Shown in pieces: positions 33,301 through 45,300 of a stretch of DNA of 64,000 nt. The DNA comes from Symbiodinium natans (Eukaryota; Sar; Dinophyceae; Suessiales; Symbiodiniaceae), in assembly GCA_905221605.1 (NCBI GenBank), contig CAJNDS010002094.1, positions 248,001 through 312,000 on the forward strand, written 5' to 3'. Each line of letters opens with the position of its first letter. Position 1 is the stretch's first letter. Under the pieces are notes generated by a model. That model worked only from the letters and a program-made list of their open reading frames with translations, was not told the DNA's origin and did not search any database. The position numbers were made by a program, and so were the translations under genes.

Positions 33301-36300
33301 AGCTTACGGTTAACAGCAAACCCTGACGCAAGATCTCTGTGGGGACCTGGTCGGAAACAGCAGTCTGACGGGATTCTTTGGCTCACGTGTTCGACATACA
33401 GCGACATACAGCTAGACGTTGCATTTGCTGCTGGCCAGCTGTAGGGTGCACTCTGCGGAGGCAGACCCTAGAGGCCCTAGAGTCCTAGAGACCTTGCAAA
33501 CAACAGGGTTCGTAGTCTCTAGACCACCCCAGCAATAACCCCCAATCTATAGAAACCCCCGCATGGCATGGTGCCTACATCAGGTCTGCAACCCCGCTTG
33601 GGGCCAAGATGAAGCTCCCCATCATCCGAAGATCTCAGGCGGGCATGCGTGGCTGCAGCCTACCAGCCTGGACATGATACCGATACAGCCGGGCCACAAG
33701 CCGCAGACTCGAAACCTGGCACTTGAAAGCTGCCTTGGCAAGCTTCGGCGCATGACGTGGACTTCCACAGATCTCCAGATCACAGGCGCCAGCCTCGAGG
33801 TGAGCGCACATGCACAGGCCCGTCTTCATGAACTTCAACCGACGTTCTTGATTACCAATCCCCAAAATAACCCTGCAGAAGGAACCCTACGTAGTCTCTG
33901 CATCTGAAAACTCAATGAGCAAAGCGAGAGGCTTTTGATGCCCAAGGGAAGGATGGCTCAGATCCCTATACAATTCTGCACTCCAGCCATGACAGGGAAG
34001 GAGTGGGATGCGCGCCAACCTGTCCAGCTCTTTTCTTCAATGTGGCCATGGCTTCGGAATAACCTGAGGCAGTTCACACTGCAACTCGGGAGGACCAGAA
34101 CCCGAAGGATCAAGGCGAGCGGCAAAGGAGACATCCTTGACAGAGTCTTGGTCTCTCCAGCTTTTGAACACACTTCGATAGAGCAGGCAGAGGTGAGCCG
34201 AGTGAGCCGAGTTTGCCACGGAGCAGATGGTCCGCACGTACTGCGCTCTAGTAGCTTCCTTCACTGGGGATGATTCGAGACGCCACGCAACAGATCGCAA
34301 AGATGCCGGAATTTTCACGCAGACCGAGGGCCTGCTGTCGATATGCGTGGATAACCACCACTTTCCACGGACCAGCAAGTGAGCATGAAGTGAAGAGATG
34401 CAGCAAGCTTCTTGGCAAACGTAAACAGAAACTGCTAGCTCGCAAGATGTGGACTTGGGAGGCAGGTGCTGGACAGCCCTATCTCCTCTCGCTGTTCTTA
34501 CAGCCTATCGCTGCGCTGTTACATCTGCTGCTCAGAGCACAGCGTGGCCCTTGCAACCCGGGTGTCCTTCAGCTTGTCGCCCACTGCTTTCACAGGCTGT
34601 CAGCACTGTCAAGACACAGCCCCGGCCTTGAGAACTTCTGAGGACAGAGCGGAAGCCTCAGCACTTTCCACGTTCTCAGCTCCCTTGGGTCATCGCAGTC
34701 ATCGCTCCTTGAGTCCAGCGTCCCACCTCTGACAGCGTGGCATCTTCAGTGGTCAGGTGGAAGGCCTGGACCTTTGGAACCTAAGACTTGAATACGCTGA
34801 ATACGCCTGGCACTCCGTCAAATGGCCCTTAGAAAGTTGGCAGAGAATCACGCAGGCATCCGCATCCAATCACCCCGAACACAAACCCCTCGAAACCTAA
34901 GCTGGAACCACACCCGAACGAAGGAGAAGAGCTCTCATCGCTGCGGAACTCTGAGTTGGGAAATGCTCAGCCTCTGTGGAACAAATTTCCACAAGGCTAA
35001 GGCCCCATGACGGCTTGGCAGGATCAGGATGGCTCTAAGGGCTGAGTCAGGGCCTTGAGATGCCCTGACCTCGCTTACTTCGCTTACATCTTGCTGTATC
35101 AATGAGCAGAAGGCCCTCTGACACGCAGAGCAGCTGAGCTGAGTGAGCCATGGCCGGTCTCTACAAACAAAAAGACAAGGCAAGTCTCCATCGGCCTCGT
35201 GGACACATCAACCTCTTTGCTGTTGCAGCAGATGCACTTCGGTGCGGATGAAAACGCAAACATCCGTCCGCATCCATGCACTTGTCTCTGGCCAAGGGCT
35301 TCCATGTACGGATGAGAGATTTTTGGCCACACCGACACACGTACAATGATTCAGACGTTACATGGTGATGGAAACACAGGCTCAACGTGGCAATACCAGC
35401 ACTGCTACTAGGCTACTGCGAAACACACACGGGCGTGCCATATGCATCTCCAACACTCGCAATGTGTCCACAGTGTCGGCGCAGCGCCATTTTGGGAATG
35501 CGATCATGTCTTGAAGGACTCGGTATCGTGGCAAAGCTCAACAGCCATTGCACCTTTCCATCTCATGCGCCAAAGAGGTGAAACGTCAACCTTGGGTCAG
35601 GTCGCTGTCAGTTCAGCCCATCACGAGCTGTCATTTTGATCGCCTTATTTCGGGATCCCCCGCATCACTGCACAAAATTCGCGGAACGTTCTCGGAAACT
35701 CCCCTGCCATATCTGCAATTGTACAATCCTGACAAGCCGAGCTGTCTGAAAGCAAGGAATGTCCTCCGAGGTGAGATCTAGACCGGGAAGGTTCCAACTT
35801 TGGCCGCACAGGTAGGTCCAGAGGTTTCTAATTCCGGCCGCTGGAGGGTTCTGAACATGAAGTGAACATGCTCACGATGTGGCACGTGCACAGATGTCCG
35901 CACTTGACCTTGCCTGCAACGAGAAGGTTCTGTTGAGGGTGCCTACGCGCACAGCTTATGAAAATCCGCAGCATATATGAGTTGAGCCTCCCAAATTTCG
36001 AAACAAGCGCCGAAGCTCCGGAGCCTCACTGAGCAGCATTTACTAAGCATCTACTGAGTATGACACTTCGACTCGGCACAACGCGAAGCTAGCCTGACGG
36101 GGACACTTCTCCGGGAACAGATCCCAAAGGCAATCTTGAAGCCAGTCCACTGAGAGGCCAGGGCCCCTGCAAGTGGAAGGCCAGACACCCGTCATCCGTG
36201 GTGGACACGATGCCTAGGCTACTTGCATCTACTTGCAGAGCCTGCGCCGGCCTTTTCTGAAACACTGCCAGAAGGGCTTGGGATGTTGACACTCAAAGGG

Positions 36301-37200
36301 GTTGCATGTAAAGCTGTATTGCGGATGCTAGTCATCCCAACTGCACCATGAGAGCCGACGCTTGGCATCTTCGACCCCGCCCTGCATGCGGGATGCTGCG
36401 CATCAAATCAGCGGCTGCACAGGCTGAACACAGCCGAAGCTGCTGCACACACCATAGCTCCAGGTTGCGCGCATTTCGGACGAGCTTATCCACTGGCATG
36501 GTGATCTTGGCCAGTTTTGGGAATTGCGCGCTGGTACAGGAATCAGACATGTAGTGTACATGACAAGGCAACCTCGGTCATCACAAACTGCAACGCACGC
36601 CGAGTTCCATCCCAGCCTTGTACAGAAGCCACATCAACCTGGATACAGTCGCTGCGACCCATGTACCCATCCAAATGAGCTGAGATTGACGCGGGCTTCT
36701 TATGCACCCGACTAACCCCAAGGCCCAAAGGCAAAGCTATCTGCCGATGCGCGGGGCCCTGACACTGCACATTGGTGGGCAAACAAAACGTCGCTGGCCA
36801 AAGTTCACCTCATGATCCAGCCGGAGCCGGACGTCGTCTGCGACCTGGCCCGGGCTGGTGTCAGCTGCGATTGGCAGTGTGCAGATTTGTCCTCCACGAA
36901 GACTTCATGCACAACCTCGACCTGCAGTAAGACCCTAAGGACCTAAGGTTGGGACGGGTATAGTCTCCAAGTCTCAAGCGGCTCCGTTTGGCCCTTACAG
37001 GTGGCTGCCTGGTAGACGGCGATGAGAACGGACTCTCACGGAGCCGTTGCCACAGATCTCACCATGGCAGCCTCACCCAAGCCCGGACCACGTGAGGCTC
37101 AACGTGCAAAGTGAGGTGGAGCCGGTGGAGCTTCCACTCCGCCGTGGAAGCTCCGAAGCAAGGCGACCAGCGCTCTTCCACATCTGGACACCGGCTGGCA
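30301..37200. other. No gene recognised
   Basis: Several open frames of 180-224 codons overlap on both strands between 30,100 and 33,000, with no family match and no conserved boundary pattern; they are most likely chance frames. Nothing else stands out to 37.2 kb. Confidence 0.3.
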
Positions 37201-37206
37201 AAACCT

Positions 37207-37412
37207 GCTTCAGAAGTTTCTGCTTGGCGGTCCAAAGGGTTGGTGCCTCACTTGTGTACCTTTCTGCACCATATGCCCAGCAGCTGCACGTGAAGCCGAG
37301 CAGCGGTGGCAGTGTTCGTGGTGGCAGGGGTGGCAGTGGTGGCTGATATTCTGTTCAGGTTCATGTTAGAACCGGAAAGGTGTCTGATCATGTCTCATTG
37401 CGCAGCCGACAT
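37207..37412 (+). repeat. Dispersed repeat, family R3, copy 1
   Basis: About 205 bases matching 39,036-39,232 closely, including the trinucleotide-like GGTGGCAGT run and a downstream TGATCATGTCTCATTGC block. In both copies one frame reads SKGLVPHLCTF and then a Gly/Ser run. Confidence 0.88.
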
Positions 37413-38859
37413 GTCAATCATCCTGCGGTCTTCCCGAGGCGTGTGACAACAGACGCTGTATTTCGCCCTCCATAAACATGGCCCAAGCTCGATAGCACCA
37501 CATACACAACCTTTCTGCAAAGATGCTCAGCTTCTTGCAAGATGTACACGCTTGCTTCGATTGAAAAACTGTGTTCGGGCCGCCTTGCTTTAACGATGGC
37601 ACTGGTGCCAGCTCATCGTTGGCGCAGCTGTTGAGATGAAAACTGGAATCGATGAGATTTCAACACTGTCTCGTCAGGTTCACTGCAACTGTCGTCGTGG
37701 CTCCTGCGACGTTTAGGTGCTTTTTGCTTTGCTGAACACAGCGGTTGACCGTTGCGCGTACTGTTGTTACATTCGCATTAACTCAGCGCCAGAACCGCAC
37801 CAAAGGTGCGGCTTTCTCAGGCTACTACCTCAAGCAAGTTGTGCAAGTCTACGACTCACCAGACAATTATGACTTCGACGTAGCGGACCTAACGGTGGAA
37901 GCATAACCTTGCCCTCACGCTGCGCGACTTACCGGCACGGCGCAACAATTACAGCCTGCATCAGCCATGCGGGGCCCGAGTCTCAGCTTGAAAGGCGTGT
38001 CAAGCACCTACCTGCTTTGAGCTGCACAATCTGTTGAAGTGTACACAAAGGTTTCCACTTCGAATGCCTAGGCGACGCGCCAGCAAAATTCGCACTGTCG
38101 GCAGCCATGGGGTGGGCCGGCGATGCATCATGGCCTACAACGAACGATGGGGTTTCAGGCTTCTGTTGGACCTCACAAGACATGCAATGGTTTGTGTGAT
38201 CAACGCATAGCCTACCGGAATACAGATCTTTTGTCAGAGGCAATCAAGTTCTATGTGTAGCTCGCTTCAGGCAACCAGCATGCCAATTTCTCAATGTCGG
38301 TCCTGACTGATCCTAGAAGGAAAAAGGCTGTGGGATGATTGCAACGATACGAAGTCACAGCAATTGAGGCGCTGAGGTGCTTAGAAGTGTCTAGGCTGTG
38401 TCTAGGGTGCAGTAGGTCGCTAGGTACTCCATGCGACAACGAGAATTATAAACAGTTCTAGAGCGACTATACAGGATAATTTTATGTCATTCGGCTCCTA
38501 CATTATCTCATGCTTGACTCATGCCAACATGAACATGCTAAACCCGCTGCCTCCCGTTTAGGCCTTGCATCGCGAGTATGCAAAGCCATGCAAAACCCCT
38601 CACTTGACTATTGAACATGTTGTGTAGCTTGCTCACGAGCTGGAATTCTCTTTGAAGACACATTTTTTCCCAACGAGCAGCGTCCCTGTCATCGTTAGCT
38701 CTGCATGTTGCGAGCCTTGAATCCGGGTGCGTAAGGTGCTCTCCCTATCTGTGGGCTCCAGAAGCCTGTTCAGAAGCGCTGCCTGTGCGGACAAGAGGAT
38801 GCCCAGATGGCATCAGATCTTTCTAAAGACATGTGAAGTCCTTACAGCTGACAGCAGTT

Positions 38860-38998
38860 CGTGGACGCTGAACTGCCATCAGGGGTGCGCAAGCTCATTG
38901 CAGCTCGAGCCTTCCAAGCAGCTGTAACACGGCGCTTGCCCCGGCCTCGCTGGCGCGTGGCTTGCACGTACAATACTTGAAGGCGAAACGGTGGGAGG
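38860..38998 (+). repeat. Dispersed repeat, family R4, copy 1
   Basis: Shares GCTGAACTGCCATCAGGG, AAGCTCA-TGCAGCTCG and GGCTTGCACGTACAATACTT blocks with 40,775-40,980. The second copy has about 60 additional bases in the middle. Confidence 0.8.
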
Positions 38999-39035
38999 CG
39001 AGTCTGCATGCGGTAGTGCTTAAGCTGATTGCACA

Positions 39036-39232
39036 ATGTGCAGAAGTTTCTGCTTGGTGGTCCAAAGGGTTGGTGCCTCACTTGTGTACCTTTCTGCACC
39101 AGACATATGCCCAGCAGCTGCACGTGAAGCCGAGCAGCGGTGGCAGTGTTAGTGGTGGCAGTGGTGGCAGTGGTGGCTGATATTCTCATGTTAGAATCGG
39201 AAGGGTTTCTGATCATGTCTCATTGCCTCATT
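39036..39232 (+). repeat. Dispersed repeat, family R3, copy 2
   Basis: See the copy at 37,207. Here the Gly/Ser run is cleaner (GGTGGCAGTGGTGGCAGT) and a short CAGACATATG insertion is present. It follows directly after R4 copy 1. Confidence 0.88.
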
Positions 39233-39789
39233 GCGTTGGAGCCCACGGTAGATCTCTAAAGTACGCCTCCAGAGCACCACGCGTTGTGGCTTTAGGGAAC
39301 TCCACTTTAGCTGCTTAGGATAATGCCAACGCGAGGGATTTGGCAGGATGCGCGTTCGTCAGGCCAGCCCGACAGGATTGTAGGGCAGAGGGTCAAAGCT
39401 TCCAGTCACATGCATCGTCTCGGGCATGCAACTTGGAGCTGTTGAGAAACGACCTTAAACCGCCTTCCTCCGCCTCGGACACCGGAACGGCTTCACGGTT
39501 TCACGCTTAGGCATATGATGCACTCAATGATGCAGGAATCCACTTACACCCACTTACACCCGGGCATGAAGCTTCCACTACAAGCAGTGCAGGAGTCCAG
39601 GAGGTGCTTGTACGAAGAGTGAACACTAGGAAGTGTCCATGCCAAGTGGAAGAGGCTTAGCAGGTATGCTTTTGATGCTTCCGCGCGCCTGCTGGCATGG
39701 TGACGTGTGACAAGGCGATCCAACTTCTGAGGCCAAAGCCGCAGGGGCAGCCTCTACAATACCCCTACAATACCATGGAACCTGAAAAC

Positions 39790-40338
39790 AAGACAATATC
39801 TTCACCTTCAGCGGAAACAACGGAAACGAAACTGCAATCTTCGACACTTCAACGTCTGAACTTGCAGGTTTGCCTCCACCGCTGCCAGATGGCGGACGGC
39901 AATGTTGCACTTGGGAAGGTCCCCCCCTCATGTCGCGTAGCAAAAGAAAGGGATAGACTGGCATTCAGAAGCACGTTCGGCAAACACTGCGTTCTCCAAG
40001 CTCCCAGCATGTGTGTGCGATCTACCCGAGAAGGCAACATGACAGGTATCCAGCCAGAGGCACGATTAAGATTGTGTTGACTGCATGCTCCGATGCGCAC
40101 GAGCAGGGATGTGGGGCGAAAAAGTGCTGACACGACGAGCGGTCAGCCCTACAATGGCAGACCAACAACGCACGTCCGGAAAATCTTCGCCTTCAGTGGA
40201 AACGAGAAAAAGACTCCAATCTTAGGCGGTTCAACGTCTGAATTTTGCAGGTTTGCCTCCACTGCTGCCAGACGGCGGACTCCCCGGCGGACTGCAATGT
40301 TGCACTTGGGAAGGTCCCCCGCTCATGTCGTGGAGCCC
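39790..40338 (+). repeat. R1-R2-R1 cluster
   Basis: R1 at 39,790-39,955, R2 at 39,988-40,130 and a second, more diverged R1 at 40,172-40,338. At 29 kb the order is R2 then R1 with about 400 bases between, so the pair has been multiplied as a tandem and partly deleted. Confidence 0.8.
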
Positions 40339-40774
40339 TGTCCAGAAGGAGCCTAGATGGGGCCTTTCGTTGGGGGATGGGGGTGTCGACTGTCAGGCAG
40401 GTGAGCTCGACATGAAGCTGGAGTAGAGGAAAAGAGCCCTACTCTATGTCTAACGTCTATTGCCTAAAGGGTCCTTTGGCCTTTGGCCCAGCCAAACTTA
40501 GCTCGCGACTCCTTGTTCTAGTGGCCTGGATTGTGGTGTTGAGTTGTAACTTGTAACTTGTAGCAATGGGCGGGGCCCGCGAGTCTCAGATTGAAAGGCA
40601 CGCTAAGCACCTGCTTTGAGCTCGTCCGAGCTCAGTAAGCCCCCCTACTTCTGAGGGGGGCGCGAACAGTGTGCAAGCAACAAGTGGTGCCAGCATCACT
40701 GAATCGCTCAACAATCTGTTGAGATGTACACAAAGGCTTCAACGATGTCATCGTGGACAGCGACTCAGTGTGCA

Positions 40775-40980
40775 ACAGGCGCTGAACTGCCATCAGGGCT
40801 GCTTAAGCTCACTGCAGCTCGTGGACAGCGACCCAGCAGTGTAACAGGCACTGAACTCCCCATCAAAGCACAGTTCTCGCCCTTCCAAGAAGCTGTTGAC
40901 AAGGCACTTGCCTGGGCCTGGCTGGCACCTGGCTTGCACGTACAATACTTGAAGGCGAAACGGTGGCAGGCTGCCTCCAG
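40775..40980 (+). repeat. Dispersed repeat, family R4, copy 2
   Basis: See 38,860. In this copy a frame from the ATG at 40,724 stays open through the repeat (111 codons to 41,059) and reads like an amphipathic helix (FQEAVDKALAWAWLAPGLHV); in copy 1 the same frame is broken by a stop. Coding status is undecided. Confidence 0.65.
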
Positions 40981-41607
40981 ATTGCACAGAAGGCACCCCA
41001 GAAGAGTCGTTGGAGGTGGGGTTCGCCGGGGCTATAAGAAAAAGGCCCTGAGCAAGTAAGCCGACGGAGATGCAATCCTCAAAGATGGCCATCCAGCTCG
41101 GAGAACTCCTTGGCCCACCGGAGTGGATTCCCGACCAGTGGTTTCGCGTTCTTTGGCACCCGACTTGCTTTGCTGAAAGTGAAAGCCAGAGAGTGCCGTT
41201 GTGCCTCGACTTCCGGACTGGAACCGAAAGCCCCTGGCGGCGGGGGTGGGAGTCTGCATGCGGTACCTTGTAAATGGGATTTCCCAGATGAGCAGGTGCT
41301 AGACTGGGGTACGGTTGAAACCACCTCTAAACATGGCCCAAAGTATGCGAAAGGATCAAGTCCCACCATGCCTACTTCTGAGGGCAGCAACAACACTGGA
41401 CAACACACAACACTCCTATTGGTGAGGGCAGTGTGAGGCAGAGAGAGAGTGGCGGCTCCTGCTTGTGAGGGCGAGAAGGCCAGCCTGATCAGACTCATCA
41501 ATTGCTCGTGCCGGGAAGGCTCGCATGGAAGGCGCGCCTGATCTCTGTCAGGGCCGCGTCTTGATCCTTCCAACGCGTCGTCTAGAAAGACCATCACCCG
41601 AACTGGC

Positions 41608-42385
41608 GGGTCCCCAACCACTGCGAGTCGGCCATGAGCTCGTGCAGCTCAGGCAGGTCACCATCAGCGCAGCTTTCACCAGCGAGCAGCGCACACAACC
41701 AACACGTTGGCCCCGGAGCATCCGGCGGCCAACAGACGGACCAAAGGCGGCAGGGCGCAGCTGAGGCACATAGCACCCAACCAGCCACGCCTCCCACACC
41801 CAGCGAACAGCCGCCTGACTCCTCCTCCCACACCCGGCGAACAGGTGCCAACAGCCGAGACGGAGGCTTCCTTGCGAAGGCACAGGCTGTTGCTGGTGGC
41901 TAACCTAGCGCCCTGCCGATGTCGTGAATGGCATAGATGTATTGCCATTCCAGTAGAGAGTGCAACATATCGCCGCATCTATGCCTCGGAACAACAGCTT
42001 TGACAGGGATCTAACAAGTGGCCAGCCGCGGCTCACGACGCAAGCCTCGTGAAAGGCACGTCTGCTTCAAAGAAATCCAGCCTTCAGTGGTCCACGGCAC
42101 TTGGAAAGGTTGGAACCCGCCTCCTGTTCGGGATAGGTCTTCAAGTGAAGAAGCCAAGTGGAACTCTGTGCTACAAGTCGAGGGTTGTGCTCTGCAAGCG
42201 TAATTTCATGTTGAACCAACGCACAGGCGTGCTTTGGGTCCGGCCATGGTCAAGGGCAAAACAGACGGGGGCACACGGATTGCGTGAGCACGAGATTGCT
42301 ATCGCGAAGGGCTACGCAAAGGCCCGCGGGGCAGCGCGAAGCTGCGCGTTACACGAAGGGGGGTTGCACGAACGCTACCCGGCTG
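41608..42385 (+). repeat. Dispersed element family R5, longest copy at 41.6 kb
   Basis: About 770 bases, highly similar to 52,037-52,795. Both start at CCAACCACTGCGAGTCGG and end near GGGGGTTGCACGAACGCT. The central part (42,020-42,205) includes the block CGTGAAAGGCACGTCTGCTTCAA, which is also found in the right-hand array. No terminal inverted repeats or target-site duplications were seen. Confidence 0.9.
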
Positions 42386-45300
42386 CGAGCGAAGTCACAT
42401 CACCCCGCGTAGAGTCGCATCACCCAGATATATGTTGAAGCCTTTCCTGCAAGGTGGTACCGCGATGGCACAGCCAGTTCAGCTTTGTGTTTGTGCTTTC
42501 TTCATACAGAAAGTCCTCTAGGGTGCGAGCTGTCGAAGATTCGCTGCATTTGAGATAGTCGGGCTTTTACATGTTCCGAGAAATCAGCGCTGAAACCCGA
42601 GGCTTCATCACACGAACTGTTGCTAACTACAGAACCATGTCAGTGACATGTTTAGGGCGCATCCAAGTCACAGGGTTCAGGCGGCTTAACTCTCCAAATG
42701 AGCATCCTTTTTGGGGTCCTTGACGGAGCCCTGAACCCTGGAATCAAGGACAGGTGACTAGCAGGCGGACCCTAACCCTAAACCCTGAACCCTAAAACAG
42801 TTTAGAGGTTTGTCCAGGTCAGGAACAGCGAGATACCAACGTGCTGGCAGTTGAAGGCTCTAGCAGGATATGCGCATTCCAAGACAGGCTCAAGCTATTC
42901 TTGATCCCCTAGATGGTCTCGGTCTCGTCCCAGGCGCTGGCGAAAAAGCCAGAAGTGGAAGCTTCAGAACGTCTCCTCACCAAGCAGGGTACTGTCGCAA
43001 AACACCTCCCCGCAGATTTCGAACACCTTCCCGCAGATTTCGTGCTGTCGCCCTTGTGGATAACCGTCGGTCGGATATGTCCACCCTCCTGGCCTACATC
43101 TCCACTTGCCGGATGATGATGGAGAAATCGCAGTCCGAATCGACAAGCAAGGAGCAGTCCGCTCGGAGCTCGGGACTGCAAATAGCAAACCATCTCAACC
43201 TGTTGGAGGGTCACGCATGGCAGACAAGGACAACTCTGAACATCACCAGGTCATGGTGTAGTGGTGAAGTGTGCATTGTGTGCATGTTGCTGCACGTAAG
43301 TCAGCTTGAAGCTGTGGTGCCCAAGGACTCTTTGGCACATGCTGTGCTGGCGTTGGCATGTCTGCAGAGGCGTGCATGAACTTGCAAGCTGCCCTGACTA
43401 TTAGCCGGCAGCCCCGCCGTACTGCACATTACTTTTGCGGGAGGTGGTTTCTGGATTCTCAAAACCTCAGAGTTCGAAGCCAACTTGAAGATGGACAAAG
43501 GAGCCACAAAAAAATCCTGGACCTGCTCCACCGATTGCTACTCTAGGAGTTCAATGTAGCTGTGAATGTAGCTGTGAGCTTGTACCGCAGCTCGCAGGGG
43601 TATCCTGGACCTCATCTCCCCACTCAGCATGTACATGCAATGCAGAGGCACTCATGCGCTTGCGCTGTCTTGCAGAGACCTTGCGGAGACCCTGCGAACA
43701 CTTGCAAGGCTGAGAAGGGGCTTGAACTGGCCCAAACCCACATTTGGCCTGAAACCTGGGATGTGAAGGAGAAGTGGTCCGAGCAACGATTCGCTTGGGC
43801 CGCTGCGTCTTGAAGTGAACCTCCTTGCTTACCTAGATAGCTAAGGCTGCAGCCAGCGTGGGCTCATAGTAGACACCGCTCTACTTTTGGCATGGGCCTG
43901 CCGAGTATCTGCCACATCAAAACACGCGGGCCCATGGCGGTCTCTGCCGTGGGACTTGGGCTCGAGATGCGCTCAACCGGACATAGCCACGCATAGCATT
44001 GAAGAAGGTGAAGAGAAATGGGTTAGCAGCAAGCGCTGTGGAATCAATTCCTTGCCCTCATGACTCATGAGGATGCTGAAACTGCGGGGGCAAGGGCATG
44101 GCCAAACCCTGAACTCTACACCACCTAAACCCCTGGAGTGCACATGGGCACACCCGCCCAGAGACTTCTCCGATGCCCTGAGACTTTCGCGTGCGGCCGC
44201 AAGGCAAAAAGCTTGGGCAAGCATGATGATCAGTGGTCCTTCAATTGTTGGCGGCCTTCTGGCACCTACTGAGTGGTCAGATTCATGTCAGGGGGAGGCC
44301 AAAGATGGGTGGCTGCATGTCCGGCATTCAGAGAGTCTTCGACCTCGGAACGAGTTGGACTGGCCGACTGTTGGCGAAAGGGCATGAAAACGCATTCCAA
44401 GCAGGTGGAAACAAGCAACTACAGCTTCAAGCACTGCGGCAACCCACACCTGTCAAGCTGTCCGCGACAGCTTGGTCACTTGTTGAAGCCGAATGCCTGG
44501 CACGTTTTTTCATGCCTCAGGCCGCAAGAACGGATCCTCACTTGTTCGAGGCTTTTGCGCCTCTGCACTGAAACCATCATCATTCCTGTGGTTGGACCGA
44601 TACTTAGGCCAAACTGACTTGGAAGAGGCACCAATTTATTAACATCAGCGCCAGGAAATACTGCCAAACATAGACCACCGATGGCCGAGGACAGGGTGCT
44701 CACAGGCATTCTGCTGGAAGCTGCTGAGGGAATGCGCTCATGGAGACACATCCGAGATCACACAGCCCCGGCAAGCATGGAAGCGGCAAGCATTTCAGTC
44801 TCCAGCTGCAACACAAATGCTATTGCATACAGGGGTATTGGAAGGCAAGCGTGTTACTGCCACAAGGCTACAGCCATTTCCAGCTGCACAAGACGCTAGT
44901 AGGCAATTTCAGACTGCACGTCTTCACAGTCTTGTGGCCATGCACACACACCTCTCACTTCCGCATGTTATCCCGGCAGTGCACAGACTTCACGTTTGTG
45001 TTCGCACTTCACAAGTTGCTGGCAATCCATAAGACCTACTGCGTGGAGGCAGTCACCAATGCCACTTCTGCGTTTACCCGCGAAAAGGCAAGGCAGCTAT
45101 AAGGGTTGGCGCTTGGAATAGAGCGGCCTTCGGGCCTGCCAAAGACGTTCTCCCAACTCTCCAAGGCGTCACCAAGTCCATCTCAAGGCTTCCCTGACCT
45201 CTCGCGCAGCCACATGCAGCCACTCACCACTTCCAGGTCGGAAACCCTTTCCGGGGGCCTTACGTTACGGAGCAATCCAAACGCCTCTGGCTTGTCGAAC

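Noticed and set aside
42870-43379. 169-codon plus-strand frame
   Set aside because: It spans a 24-base tandem duplication, has no family match, and competing frames exist on both strands.
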